Position numbers and translations under genes: made by a program
NCBI GenBank assembly: GCA_043778575.1
Contig: JAYWFX010000005.1
Coordinates: 1 to 41,776, forward strand
Origin: JAYWFX01 sp043778575
GTDB lineage: Bacteria; Patescibacteriota; JACMRA01
DNA length: 41,776 nucleotides
Reading direction: 5' to 3'
In this document: in pieces, positions 7,991 through 16,274 of the stretch
Position numbering within the stretch: position 1 is the first letter of the stretch
Layout of the letters: each line of letters starts with the position of its first letter
Notes under the pieces: model-generated
What the model was told of the DNA's origin: nothing
The model's input: the letters and a program-made list of their open reading frames with translations, nothing else
Databases searched by the model: none

Positions 7991-8518
7991 ATGGCTGTTA
8001 CACATCAGAAAAAAATTGAGATTGTCCAAGAGCTACAAGATCTCGTGTTACCACAAAAGACTTGTGTGCTGCTTTCGACAAACGAAACCGGAGAGTCTCT
8101 TGATTCCTCAGCAAATTTTGAGTTACGATCAAAAGCTCGAAAAGGTGGTATTATTGTTAAGGTGGTAAAAAACACATTGATCCGTATCGTTTTCCCTCAG
8201 ACTCCTGAGCTAAGCGGTCAAACATACTTAGCGTATCTAGAGGATCCAAAGCAAGGTGATGAAGTTACTGTTCCCAAGGTAATTGTGGATTTAGTGAAAG
8301 AAAAATTTGAAACAAAATTTAAAGTTTTAGGTGCTGTTGTAAATGGAGAGTTTTTAGATACAAACCAAACTTCATTACTTTCAAAAACACCTTCACTTTC
8401 ACAATCCATGGCTACAATCGCAGCTACATTAAACCAATTCGCAAGCAAGATTGCAGTTGGAATTAAAGAGATTCCAAGTGGAATTGCACGTGGTATCAAT
8501 GCCATGGCAACAAAATAG
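7991..8518 (+). CDS. rplJ: Large ribosomal subunit protein L10
   Basis: L10 anchors L7/L12 dimers to the ribosomal stalk base. The 175 residues match the family: N-terminal KKIEIVQELQDLV, the RNA-binding globular part with VKVVKNTLIRIV (about 55-66) and VLGAVVNGEFLD (111-122), and a C-terminal helix region with SMATIAATLNQFASKI that carries the stalk dimers. Length is near the family norm. rplL follows after 64 nt. The usual upstream genes rplK and rplA are absent, so the operon has been split, and the short upstream region leaves little room for a classical L10 leader. Confidence 0.95.
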   Translation: MAVTHQKKIEIVQELQDLVLPQKTCVLLSTNETGESLDSSANFELRSKARKGGIIVKVVKNTLIRIVFPQTPELSGQTYLAYLEDPKQGDEVTVPKVIVDLVKEKFETKFKVLGAVVNGEFLDTNQTSLLSKTPSLSQSMATIAATLNQFASKIAVGIKEIPSGIARGINAMATK

Positions 8519-8570
8519 TTCTTGACAAAATACACATTATTCACCCCTTATTTAAAATAGCTTAACGCCT

Positions 8571-8576
8571 TATATC
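8571..8576 (+). promoter_or_regulatory. Possible -10 box for rplL
   Basis: TATATC lies 6 nt before the rplL ATG, the placement expected for a leaderless message. A TTGACA at 8522-8527 is too far away to be its -35 box; it could belong to another start, or rplL may be read mainly from the rplJ promoter. Confidence 0.35.
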
Positions 8577-8582
8577 ATTGTT

Positions 8583-8963
8583 ATGTCCAGCAAAGTCCAA
8601 GTAATTATCGACGAATTAAAAACACTATCTCTTTTAGAGGCTTCAGAATTAGTAAAAGCAATTGAGGAGACATTTGATGTTTCAGCTTCAGCACCAGTAT
8701 CAGTGGTTGCAGCAGGTCCAGCAGCAGATGCAGCACCAGTAGAAGAAAAAACCTCCTTTAACGTAAAAGTTACAGATGTCCCAGCAGATAAAAAGATTGC
8801 TGTCATCAAAGTAGTAAAAAACGTTCTTAATATTGGTCTAGCAGATGCAAAAACCAAAGTAGAAGGCGTTCCATTTATTCTTTCAGAGGGAGTAAACAAA
8901 GAAACGGCTGAGAAGCAAAAAGAAGAATTAGTAGCAGCAGGAGCAGGTGTTGCGCTAGAATAG
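8583..8963 (+). CDS. rplL: Large ribosomal subunit protein L7/L12
   Basis: Stalk protein that recruits translation factors. The 126 residues show the three usual parts: an N-terminal dimerisation helix region (LKTLSLLEASELVKAIEETF), an Ala/Pro/Val-rich hinge (about 38-57), and the compact C-terminal domain (FNVKVTDVPADKKIAVIKVVK in part, through EELVAAGAGVALE). Partner L10 is directly upstream and rpsB follows 56 nt downstream. rpoB-rpoC, the usual next genes, are not there. Confidence 0.97.
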   Translation: MSSKVQVIIDELKTLSLLEASELVKAIEETFDVSASAPVSVVAAGPAADAAPVEEKTSFNVKVTDVPADKKIAVIKVVKNVLNIGLADAKTKVEGVPFILSEGVNKETAEKQKEELVAAGAGVALE

Positions 8964-9019
8964 TCACGTTTCCCTAGTTTGAATCCAAAAACGAAAAACC
9001 TATCTACAAGATATATAAT

Positions 9020-9787
9020 ATGAATACACAATTGAGTTTAATGAGTTTGTTTCAAGTTGGAGCTCATCGAGGAAATAAAAAAGCCAAGCTAAATCCCCAG
9101 CTAAAACAGCGTATTTATGGTTTCTCTAATAGCCAATGTCTGATTGATTTAGTTCAAACTAACTATGCTATTGAAGAGGCTGCTCAATTGATGTTCAGAT
9201 TAGGTCAAAAGAAGCGTCAAGTTCTGTTGGTTGGTACAGCTAAGCACATAAAGCCACTTGTCGAGGAGTTGTCGCAAAAGTTTGTACCAGATAAAATGCC
9301 GTTTGTGAATAATAGATGGTTAGGTGGAACTCTGACTAATTGGGTTACAATCAAAAAAACCTTAAAAGAGCTAGAGAAACTTATTAACATGGAGTCTAAC
9401 AAAGATTTCTTTGGTAAAATATCTCGTAACCAACAACTTCAAATAACCAGAGATAAGGATAAAAAAGTACGATTTGTAGGAGGATTGCAAAATCTAAAAT
9501 CAAGTCGCCCTGGTGTAGTGTTTATTCTTGATGGTTCTACAGATCCAGTTGCTATGAGAGAAGCAGACAAAATGGGTATACCAGTAATATCATTAGTTGG
9601 TACAAACGTAGTGACCTTACCAGAGAAAACAAACACTACGATTCTTTGTAATGTAAACTCAATAAATGCAGTAAAATTAATATCTGATTATTTGATTGAA
9701 AACTACAACAAGGGATTTGCACAAGGTGTCCCAGCCAGTATTCAAGAAAACATAAAACATAGTCAATCAGTAGTTGCTGGTGCATAA
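9020..9787 (+). CDS. rpsB: Small ribosomal subunit protein S2
   Basis: S2 binds the 30S subunit near S1 and the mRNA exit side. The 255-residue sequence has family landmarks: LFQVGAHRGNKKAKLNPQ at the start, RQVLLVGTAKH, the NNRWLGGTLTNW signature (about 94-105), GVVFILDGSTDPVAMREA and GIPVISLVGTN. The ATG is preceded directly by ATATATAAT, which may serve as its own promoter; no Shine-Dalgarno is present. tsf, normally next, is replaced by rpmG 16 nt downstream. Confidence 0.97.
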   Translation: MNTQLSLMSLFQVGAHRGNKKAKLNPQLKQRIYGFSNSQCLIDLVQTNYAIEEAAQLMFRLGQKKRQVLLVGTAKHIKPLVEELSQKFVPDKMPFVNNRWLGGTLTNWVTIKKTLKELEKLINMESNKDFFGKISRNQQLQITRDKDKKVRFVGGLQNLKSSRPGVVFILDGSTDPVAMREADKMGIPVISLVGTNVVTLPEKTNTTILCNVNSINAVKLISDYLIENYNKGFAQGVPASIQENIKHSQSVVAGA

Positions 9788-9803
9788 TACAATAATTTTT
9801 ATC

Positions 9804-10001
9804 ATGGCTCATTGGAATAAAAACAAGATATTACTCATCTCCACAGAGATTAATCCTACTACTAGCAAGAAAATAGTTCATCGTTATTTGATAACTAAAT
9901 CCAAAGGTAAGGGTAAGCCACAACAGGGTAAGTTGACTTTAAAAAAATATAACCCTATTCTCAGAAAACATGTTTTGTACACTGAGACAAAGTACAAATA
10001 G
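9804..10001 (+). CDS. rpmG: Large ribosomal subunit protein L33
   Basis: A 65-residue basic protein with the L33 layout: NKILLISTEINPTTSKK near the N-terminus and KLTLKKYNPILRKHVLYTETK at the C-terminus, which corresponds to the LxLKKYxPxxxKHxxYxExK end of the family. No zinc-binding cysteines are present, so it is the Cys-free type. The start at 9804 is chosen over the ATG at 9774 because the latter overlaps rpsB and adds ten unrelated residues. It is slightly longer than usual (about 50-55). Confidence 0.88.
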   Translation: MAHWNKNKILLISTEINPTTSKKIVHRYLITKSKGKGKPQQGKLTLKKYNPILRKHVLYTETKYK

Positions 10002-10033
10002 TAATTACCAATTTATAATTTTATATATATTAT

Positions 10034-10246
10034 ATGGCTTTGAAAAAAATGAGAGCAAAAACCCACAAAGGTGCTAGAAAAAGAATTCATGTCACAAATG
10101 GTGGTGATTTGTCTGTAGGTAAACTAACTATTAGTAGAATTTTTAAGAATCACAGAAAATCTAAGCGACAGAGAGAACGTGTTTTAAAAGCTGTGCGATC
10201 AACTACCCTAAATGCGATTCATAATAAATTAAAAGCAATTATTTAA
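10034..10246 (+). CDS. rpmI: Large ribosomal subunit protein L35
   Basis: A 70-residue, highly basic protein. KMRAKTHKGARKRIHVTNGGDL near the N-terminus (part of it: KTHKGARKR) is the L35 signature, and KNHRKSKRQRERVLKAV fits the helical second half. It directly precedes rplT, the near-universal rpmI-rplT pair; infC, which usually leads this operon, is missing here. A TATATA sequence sits 6 nt before the ATG, and no Shine-Dalgarno is seen. Confidence 0.93.
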   Translation: MALKKMRAKTHKGARKRIHVTNGGDLSVGKLTISRIFKNHRKSKRQRERVLKAVRSTTLNAIHNKLKAII

Positions 10247-10266
10247 CCTTAACTATATAGATTGAG

Positions 10267-10626
10267 ATGTCACGAGTAAAAAAAGGTTTAGCCGCAAACA
10301 AGCATAGAAAGTATTTATTGAAACGAGCAAAAGGCTACCTAAATGGTGCTCATAGTAAATTTAGGTCAGCAAAAGAAAGGTTGTTGAAAGCTGAGTCAAA
10401 CATGTATAAGAGTAGACGTTTGAGAAAGCGTGATTTTAGAAGCCTTTGGATTCAACGCATAAATGGATCATTAGATCAGATTGGTAGTGATATTAATTAC
10501 TCCACATTTATTTATTTACTTGCAAAATCAGGTAGCACTTTGAATAGGAAGTCAGTATCTGAGATAGCATTAAAAGATATTGAATCATTTAAGTCGCTTG
10601 TTTCCTCACTCGAATCATTTAGATAA
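10267..10626 (+). CDS. rplT: Large ribosomal subunit protein L20
   Basis: L20 is needed for early 50S assembly. The 119 residues match the family along their length: SRVKKGLAANKHRKYLLKRA, KGYLNGAHSKFRSAKERLLKA with the usual basic N-terminal tail, RRLRKRDFRSLWIQRIN and YSTFIYLLAKSGSTLNRK in part. It follows rpmI by 20 nt and ends just before an intrinsic terminator. It is the last gene of the plus-strand ribosomal cluster. Confidence 0.97.
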   Translation: MSRVKKGLAANKHRKYLLKRAKGYLNGAHSKFRSAKERLLKAESNMYKSRRLRKRDFRSLWIQRINGSLDQIGSDINYSTFIYLLAKSGSTLNRKSVSEIALKDIESFKSLVSSLESFR

Positions 10627-10654
10627 CCATTCTTTGTTTTCCCTAAAGAAACTC

Positions 10655-10680
10655 TCTCCCTAACTGGGAGATTTTATATT
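10655..10680 (+). terminator. Intrinsic terminator after rplT
   Basis: TCTCCC (10655-10660) and GGGAGA (10666-10671) pair around TAACT and are followed by TTTTATATT. The tail overlaps the stop of the convergent map gene at 10674. Confidence 0.8.
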
Positions 10681-11462
10681 GGTAAAATATCGTCCTTTTC
10701 AATGTGAGTTAGAACTTCACAACCATTTTTTGTAACGATAACTTCGTGTTCCCAGTGGGCTGATAGACTTCGATCTTTTGATTTTACAGTCCATCCATCA
10801 TCCATAAAATCTACCTCATCATGCCCCAAATTAAACATTGGCTCTATGCAGATTATTTGATTCTCAAACAGTCTCACACCTTGTCCTTTTTGACCTTGAT
10901 TTGGTATAAAAGGATCTTCATGTACACTATAACCTACTCCATGACCTCCTAGCTCATAGACATTTCCATACTTATATTTTTTAGCTACACGATTTACTGC
11001 AAAACCAATATCGCCAACCCTTACACCAGATTTTACTGTTTTTATCCCATCCCACAGAGCTTTTTTGGTGTTTTCTACTAGCATATTCACCTCATCAGGA
11101 ACTTTCCCAACAATCACACTAATTGCTGCGTCAGAAAATAAACCTTTGTAGTTGCAACCAAGATCCAGTCCAACTACTGAATTGTTTGGTATTATTTTGT
11201 CCACTGACGAAAACCCATGGACAATTTCTTCGTTAATAGAAGTACACAATGCAAACTGAAACGGTCTGCTACTCAATCCGCTGTAGTTTAAAAAGCTAGG
11301 AACTGCATCGTATTTGAGAAAAAATGAACGTGCAAAATCATCCAATATTTTAGCTGACACACCTTGCTTGACTAATGATTTGAGGTGATGCAAGCAACTG
11401 GCAGTAATTCTACAACTAAATCTCAATTTTTCTAGGTCATCTTTTGATTTCAAAATTGCCAT
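10674..11462 (-). CDS. map: Methionine aminopeptidase, type I
   Basis: Removes the initiator methionine from nascent proteins. The 262-residue protein carries the pita-bread metallopeptidase ligands in order: Asp in GLDLGCNYKGLFSDAA (two Asp), His in GGHGVGYSVHEDP, Glu in CIEPMFN and Glu in AHWEHEVIV. SFLNYSGLSSRPFQFALCTSINEEIVHG (residues about 57-84) shows the substrate-side His. Length is normal for type I without the N-terminal SH3-binding extension. It is a single gene, not part of the secY-adk-map-infA order common in bacteria. Its promoter lies against the stop of the upstream glycosidase gene. Confidence 0.97.
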   Translation of the reverse strand: MAILKSKDDLEKLRFSCRITASCLHHLKSLVKQGVSAKILDDFARSFFLKYDAVPSFLNYSGLSSRPFQFALCTSINEEIVHGFSSVDKIIPNNSVVGLDLGCNYKGLFSDAAISVIVGKVPDEVNMLVENTKKALWDGIKTVKSGVRVGDIGFAVNRVAKKYKYGNVYELGGHGVGYSVHEDPFIPNQGQKGQGVRLFENQIICIEPMFNLGHDEVDFMDDGWTVKSKDRSLSAHWEHEVIVTKNGCEVLTHIEKDDILPI

Positions 11463-11469
11463 GCTCCAT

Positions 11470-11499
11470 AATACAACATTATCTACCAGATCACGTCAA
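11470..11499 (-). promoter_or_regulatory. map promoter, leaderless type
   Basis: On the minus strand TTGACG (11494-11499), an 18-nt spacer and TGTATT (11470-11475) end 7 nt before the map ATG. The -35 box abuts the stop codon of the upstream glycosidase gene. Confidence 0.6.
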
Positions 11500-12963
11500 T
11501 TATTTGTTTGCAAGAAAAGGACCAGTGAACTCAAGAACAGAGACTGATGTGGCTGGAAGAGAAAAAGGCGAAGTATATTGAGGTGTTATTGATTTGCTCA
11601 CTATAGTGTTGCCTGCCAACGTTAGTTGTTTAAATCCAATGTTTGTATTATTTGTCATCTTGTTGATAGTCATATCCTTTCTGATAGTCGATTGATTAAC
11701 CAACACGATTGATCGTTTGGTGTTGTCTTTTGAAACCACTGCTAGTGCAAAAATATCTGGATCGTTGGTTTGTGTGCTAATTATGTTTCCCTCTGGAAGA
11801 TCACTAAGCATGCTCCACACTTGTCCTGCTGGACGAATTTGGTAAGTTGTCGGATTCATTTTCCCGAAATTAATGTCAACATCTGTCCATGCTGCCACGT
11901 TTGAAGCTCCGTTTTGAAGTGCAGAAATAACAGTAAGAGCGTCAAATACAGCACCTTTTTGGTTTGCCATTCTTGGATCATTTGCTTCCCATGAAATATT
12001 AAATTCGTTGAGATGAATCGGAACGTTTATATTTTTTTCAATTAGGGCTGATTTCAATGATGAAGTTGACCAAAATGGATACATCGTTGCTCTATAAAAA
12101 ATATCCGTGTCAGTGTCTGTTTTGCTCCCACTAATATAAATGTGATAGCTCAAAAAATCAAGTGTCTTTGGTGATTTCTCCTTTGCTACTTCTGTTAAAA
12201 ATTCTTTCACTCCATCCATCCTCTCAGTTCTTGCCAGTGATGGCCCACCGATAACTAGGTTTGGTTGAATTTGCTTCATACCTTTGACAACTTGATTGTA
12301 CAGCTTTCCCATCTCTGTCATTTGTCGAGGTAGTCCATTGTCCTCTAGATTTACTGAGTAATTAAAATCACGCTCGTTAAGAATCTCAAAAGTTTTAATG
12401 TTGAGTTGTTCTTCTTGGTTGATAATCTTGACCAAGTCTTGGGAAAATTTAGTAAAGTTCTCATATTCAGTTTGATCCAAAATAGTCGAAACCACTGTAC
12501 CAGAAGAATTTACAAATGACTTGCGTTTCATCCAAGCTGGTGCGTCGGTTAGGGTGATGCTGAATTCAGAAGTAATACCCTGTGCCCTCCAATTCCTAAC
12601 CATGTCTGCAAATTGACGGATTTTTGCTCTATCCCAAGATTTTGTAGAGTTATTTGCCCAAGCTCTCCAGTTGGTTGGTGCATCCCCTTGGATAGAGTCA
12701 TGAAAACGAATAGTGCCTGGATTTAATCGTTTAATGCTTTGTATATATTTAGGATCATTTCCCCAGTAAATAGTCATTGCACCTTGACCATTTTGACTAA
12801 AGGTTTGTTTGGTAATTGGATATTTTACACTTGTCCAATCAGCGTATAAATTTGGAACATATCCAGCCGAAGCATATTGATAGTTGAATAAACTTAGCAT
12901 CACTGAAAATAGTGTCAGACCTATTATGGAGAGGATAGTAATTTTTTTATGAGAGAATTGCAT
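11500..12963 (-). CDS. Secreted clan GH-A glycoside hydrolase (GH39-like)
   Basis: The 487-residue protein begins with a basic stretch and a hydrophobic segment (about 9-26) followed by YASA-GY, a plausible signal peptidase site, so it is exported or anchored. The fold pattern is a clan GH-A TIM barrel: acid/base Asn196-Glu197 in FEILNERDF, LSYHIYIS, and nucleophile Glu320 in PIHLNEFNISW. The spacing of about 123 residues fits retaining glycosidases such as GH39, GH30 and GH5. The C-terminal 100 residues look like the beta-sandwich these enzymes often carry. Substrate cannot be read from sequence. A TACAAT box lies 6 nt before the ATG. It may trim polysaccharide outside the cell. Confidence 0.75.
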   Translation of the reverse strand: MQFSHKKITILSIIGLTLFSVMLSLFNYQYASAGYVPNLYADWTSVKYPITKQTFSQNGQGAMTIYWGNDPKYIQSIKRLNPGTIRFHDSIQGDAPTNWRAWANNSTKSWDRAKIRQFADMVRNWRAQGITSEFSITLTDAPAWMKRKSFVNSSGTVVSTILDQTEYENFTKFSQDLVKIINQEEQLNIKTFEILNERDFNYSVNLEDNGLPRQMTEMGKLYNQVVKGMKQIQPNLVIGGPSLARTERMDGVKEFLTEVAKEKSPKTLDFLSYHIYISGSKTDTDTDIFYRATMYPFWSTSSLKSALIEKNINVPIHLNEFNISWEANDPRMANQKGAVFDALTVISALQNGASNVAAWTDVDINFGKMNPTTYQIRPAGQVWSMLSDLPEGNIISTQTNDPDIFALAVVSKDNTKRSIVLVNQSTIRKDMTINKMTNNTNIGFKQLTLAGNTIVSKSITPQYTSPFSLPATSVSVLEFTGPFLANK

Positions 12964-12969
12964 AATATG

Positions 12970-12998
12970 ATTGTATGTTTAGTTAGGCTACCACAAAT
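12970..12998 (-). promoter_or_regulatory. Promoter of the secreted glycosidase gene
   Basis: On the minus strand TACAAT (12970-12975) ends 6 nt before the ATG; a weak TTTGTG/ATTTGT -35 box lies 16-17 nt upstream. The layout predicts a leaderless message. Confidence 0.5.
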
Positions 12999-13030
12999 TT
13001 TTTGCTCTGTACAATTTTATCCTATATAAA

Positions 13031-13055
13031 CAAAAGAAAACTCCTGTATGGAGTT
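13031..13055 (-). terminator. Intrinsic terminator downstream of the YtxH-like gene
   Basis: On the minus strand AACTCC and GGAGTT (13039-13044 with 13050-13055) pair around a 5-nt loop and are followed by TTTTCTTTTG. It separates the YtxH-like gene from the glycosidase gene. Confidence 0.7.
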
Positions 13056-13109
13056 ATTAATTGGATGTTTTGTGGATTATTGTAAATTGAAACTAAATAT
13101 CTGACCCGA

Positions 13110-13460
13110 TTATTTTAGATCTTCATCTACTGTTGTTTGTTCCGCTACCACATCAACTGCTTCGTCTCTGCTGTTTTTAAATGAATCCCGAATTTTTGCC
13201 ATCACGTCTTTGCTTTTTTCAGCGGTTCCATCTGCTACTTCTGATACTTTATTTCTTAGACCTTCTGTTGCGTCTTGTATTTTTGACCCAGCTTTTTTGA
13301 CCTCTTTTTCAGTACTTGACCTCATTTCTTTGCCAGACTTTGGAGTTAAGAATATAGCAGCAGTACTCGATATGACGGCACTAAACAAAGAAAAGAACAA
13401 AATTTTACCTTGTTGCCTCCTGCGTTGTTGCGTCTGAATTTTTTTGAAGTATGAGAACAT
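13110..13460 (-). CDS. YtxH-like membrane-anchored protein
   Basis: A 116-residue protein: short basic N-terminus (FKKIQTQQRRRQQGK), one membrane helix (ILFFSLFSAVISSTAAIFL), then TPKSGKEMRSSTEKEVKKA, the classic start of the YtxH domain, and a charged amphipathic helical tail. YtxH proteins are small general-stress or envelope proteins of unknown mechanism. The start at 13460 is preferred to the ATG at 13481 because it places the basic residues directly before the helix. It is divergent from the transketolase gene. Confidence 0.7.
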   Translation of the reverse strand: MFSYFKKIQTQQRRRQQGKILFFSLFSAVISSTAAIFLTPKSGKEMRSSTEKEVKKAGSKIQDATEGLRNKVSEVADGTAEKSKDVMAKIRDSFKNSRDEAVDVVAEQTTVDEDLK

Positions 13461-13571
13461 AATTAGTGAATTACACCACACAATATATCGGTCTAATTGA
13501 CAAATGTCAACGAAAAGTTTCGGTTAAGGGCGGTTGGTATCTATTGTATACAAAAAATTATTGTTAAAATT

Positions 13572-15419
13572 ATGTCACAAAATCTTGCTGAGTTCTGTGG
13601 TTTACTTCGATATCTTATTTTAATCTCCACCACTGCGGCGGGCACTGGTCATCCTACGTCTTCGCTTTCAGCTGTTGAACTATTGGCGACTCTGATGTTT
13701 GATGGCTATTTCAGATCTGACTTATCCAGTCCAAGTTATGCGAACAATGATAGGTTAATCTTTTCTAAGGGTCATGCTTGTCCACTTTTGTACTCTGTTT
13801 ATACTGTGCTGGGTGTGGTTTCGGTTGATGAACTGAATACGCTCAGACAATTTGAATCTGTGTTGGAGGGTCACCCCACAATGCGATGGCAATTTACTGA
13901 AGCAGCAACTGGTTCTCTCGGACAAGGTTTAGGGGTGGGTGCTGGTATGGCTATCAATGCCAAATACACTGGATTAGATTACAATACTTGGGTTATTTTA
14001 GGAGACTCTGAAATGGCTGAGGGTTCGGTGTGGGAGGCTATGGCGTCAGCGTCATATAGGAAATTAGATAATCTCATTGCGATAGTGGACGTCAATAGGC
14101 TAGGGCAGAGAGGTGAGACCATGCTTGGACATAATACAGAAATGTATCGACAACGATGTGAGTCTTTTGGGTGGGAATCTTTTGTCATAGATGGGCACGA
14201 TTTAGATATGATTAAGCAGTCCTTTGAAACTATTACCAGCGACAAATCAAAAAACAATGGCAAACCAAAGATAATTATAGCCACAACCTTCAAGGGTAAA
14301 GGAGTTTCATTTTTGGAGAATGTAGAGGGCTGGCACGGAAAAGCTCTTAATTTAGAACAGTTTCATGATGCTGAGCGAGAACTTGGGGAAATACGTACTG
14401 ATTTGATTGGGAGTGTTTCTTTGCCCCATCCAACCAATATCGTGTCGCAAACCAAGAAGACTAACAAGCAATCTAGTCTAGTGCAGTACAAACTCCACAC
14501 AAACACCTCCACTCGCAAATCATATGGTGAAAATCTCGTACAGCTGGTCGGATCTGACCCATCAATTATGGTGCTTGATGCTGAGATGAATAATTCTACA
14601 TTTTCAGAATTTGTAGCTCAAAAATACCCTGATCAGTTTGTAGAGTGTTTTATAGCCGAACAAAATATGATTAGCATTGCTACTGGTTTGTCATGCCGAG
14701 GTAAAAAGCCCTTTCTCAGTACATTTGCAGCATTTTTGACTCGTGGTTTTGATCAGATCAGGATGGCACAATATTCTCACTCAAATCTCAAAATTATGGG
14801 ATCACACTGCGGAGTGTCAATTGGTCCAGATGGAAGTAGTCAGATGGCAGTTGAAGATATTTCTATGATGCGGTCTATTCACGATTCTATAGTTTTGTAT
14901 CCGTCTGATGGAGTATCTACAGGAAAACTTTTGAGTCTTACCAATGACTTTATGGGGATTAGTTATTTGAGGTGTACTCGAGCTGATCTACCAGTGATCT
15001 ATGATAATGAAGAAACATTTGTAATTGGCGGTAGTAAAACCATACAAACTAGTAAAAAAGATGTAATCACAGTTTTTGCTGCTGGAATAACCTTACACGA
15101 AACTCTGAAAGCGTATCAAGCTCTACAATCGCAGGGTATATATATAAGAGTAGTTGATCTATACTCAATCAAACCATTGGACATTGAGGTTATTCAAAGG
15201 GCAGATAGTGAGACGAATCATTTGATAGTGGTTGAAGATCATTACAGAGAGGGTGGTATATACGAAGCTGTTTGTGGAAGTGGAGCAGTATCCAAAGCAA
15301 TCTACTCGTTAGCGGTAACTAAAATGAGTAGAAGTGGTACACCAGCAGAGCTCATGAGATATATGGGTATAGACGCAGAAGCAATTGTAACACTAGTTAA
15401 AGAGGTTTTGAAACACTAA
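13572..15419 (+). CDS. tkt: Transketolase
   Basis: Thiamine-diphosphate enzyme of the non-oxidative pentose phosphate pathway. The 615-residue protein carries all three domains in one chain. TGHPTSSLSAVE is the N-terminal His-containing motif; GDSEMAEGSVWEA with DVNRLGQ about 30 residues later is the ThDP/Mg binding motif; AEQNMISIATGLS and FLTRGFDQIRMAQYS form the pyrimidine domain with the catalytic Glu; GVSIGPDGSSQMAVEDISMMR follows. The start at 13572 gives the family-like MSQNLAEFCGLLRYL beginning; the frame opens earlier at 13497 without similarity. In Patescibacteria with partial glycolysis this enzyme links hexose and pentose phosphates. Its orthologues elsewhere are sometimes split into two genes; here it is intact. 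Confidence 0.93.
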   Translation: MSQNLAEFCGLLRYLILISTTAAGTGHPTSSLSAVELLATLMFDGYFRSDLSSPSYANNDRLIFSKGHACPLLYSVYTVLGVVSVDELNTLRQFESVLEGHPTMRWQFTEAATGSLGQGLGVGAGMAINAKYTGLDYNTWVILGDSEMAEGSVWEAMASASYRKLDNLIAIVDVNRLGQRGETMLGHNTEMYRQRCESFGWESFVIDGHDLDMIKQSFETITSDKSKNNGKPKIIIATTFKGKGVSFLENVEGWHGKALNLEQFHDAERELGEIRTDLIGSVSLPHPTNIVSQTKKTNKQSSLVQYKLHTNTSTRKSYGENLVQLVGSDPSIMVLDAEMNNSTFSEFVAQKYPDQFVECFIAEQNMISIATGLSCRGKKPFLSTFAAFLTRGFDQIRMAQYSHSNLKIMGSHCGVSIGPDGSSQMAVEDISMMRSIHDSIVLYPSDGVSTGKLLSLTNDFMGISYLRCTRADLPVIYDNEETFVIGGSKTIQTSKKDVITVFAAGITLHETLKAYQALQSQGIYIRVVDLYSIKPLDIEVIQRADSETNHLIVVEDHYREGGIYEAVCGSGAVSKAIYSLAVTKMSRSGTPAELMRYMGIDAEAIVTLVKEVLKH

Positions 15420-15442
15420 GACCATCATCGTTTGAAATAGGC

Positions 15443-16024
15443 TTATAGCATGACCATTGACGGTGTGATAACTACATTGTCTATCTTGCAGCCTAAACTT
15501 ACTATGTGTTTAACTGTTGGGTGGTTGTCTTCGTTGTGCTGATTTAACGCATTCATCATAATCGGATCAAACTCATCGCCGATATTTGGCTGTATTACCT
15601 CATAACCTTGTGTAGCTAAATCACTTTTTATTTTGGTAAAGCTGGTGCTAAGAGTAGATATAAACGCAAGTACTTTTTCATCTTGAGTATCTGGAGCAAA
15701 GCTAAAGGCTAAATTAAGTGTGTTTAAGAAATCTAACACCGGCCCAAGCGTTATTTTTTTTATAGTTTTGCGAGTCTGTTGGAGATCTAGTGAGTGTTGA
15801 TTGGCTTGATTTTTTAGATCTGCTGCATAACGTTTTGCTGTATTCTCCCACTCTTTTACAGATTCTTCTAGTTGTATTATCGTGTCATTAGTTGGTGTTT
15901 CAAACACATCACCTGCTTTCATGTTCTCAGGGGTTTTTTCAGCAGTTGCGTGTATTTTGTCGATCACGCTTTGAATTTCTTCTGTATTAAACTCTTCACT
16001 GGTTTCAGGTCTATGCTGTGACAT
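15443..16024 (-). CDS. grpE: Nucleotide exchange factor GrpE
   Basis: Co-chaperone that releases ADP from DnaK. The 193-residue protein has an acidic, probably disordered N-terminus, a long coiled coil (about 48-90, EESVKEWENTAKRYAADLKN), and the beta domain near GYEVIQPNIGDEFDP and the closing segment VKHIVSLGCKIDNVVITPSMV, which matches the GYxLxDxVLRPAxV end of the family. The phase and length are normal. dnaK and dnaJ are not adjacent. A TATAAC box lies 9 nt before the ATG. Confidence 0.9.
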   Translation of the reverse strand: MSQHRPETSEEFNTEEIQSVIDKIHATAEKTPENMKAGDVFETPTNDTIIQLEESVKEWENTAKRYAADLKNQANQHSLDLQQTRKTIKKITLGPVLDFLNTLNLAFSFAPDTQDEKVLAFISTLSTSFTKIKSDLATQGYEVIQPNIGDEFDPIMMNALNQHNEDNHPTVKHIVSLGCKIDNVVITPSMVML

Positions 16025-16070
16025 ATTAGTTGGGTTATATTAAGTTAGGTTAATTAAAAAATTCAATAAT

Positions 16071-16096
16071 AAAAAAAGCCTCTGTTATATGAGACC
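16071..16096 (-). terminator. Intrinsic terminator of the tRNA-Tyr/tRNA-Gly unit
   Basis: On the minus strand GTCTC and GAGGC (16091-16095 with 16078-16082, one G-U pair) form a stem followed by seven T. It lies downstream of the two minus-strand tRNAs and just upstream of grpE. Confidence 0.6.
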
Positions 16097-16198
16097 TATT
16101 TCAATAGTGAATAACTGATTAATAAAATGAAAGATTTGATATGGTCTCAGGTTTTGTTTTTTAACTTTGTGATTTCTAAATAAAAATATAATTTTTAG

Positions 16199-16273
16199 TG
16201 GAGCGGGATAAGGGAATCGAACCCTTCTCATCAGCTTGGAAAGCTGAGGTAATAACCACTATACAAATCCCGC
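16199..16273 (-). tRNA. tRNA-Gly(UCC)
   Basis: Reads GCGGGAT at the 5' end pairing with ATCCCGC, D arm, anticodon stem TCAGC/GCTGA with loop TTTCCAA (anticodon UCC), T arm with GGTTCGATTCC, discriminator U and an encoded CCA. It is 1 nt downstream of tRNA-Tyr, so both are processed from one transcript. Confidence 0.95.
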
Positions 16274-16274
16274 A

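Noticed and set aside
10034..10246. Possible ribosomal protein S20 on size and charge
   Set aside because: The KTHKGARKR motif and position before rplT identify L35.
16096..16198. Inverted GAGACC/GGTCTC pair about 50 nt apart near the tRNA genes as a structured RNA
   Set aside because: Pairing does not extend beyond a few bases; the proximal part is better explained as the tRNA terminator.
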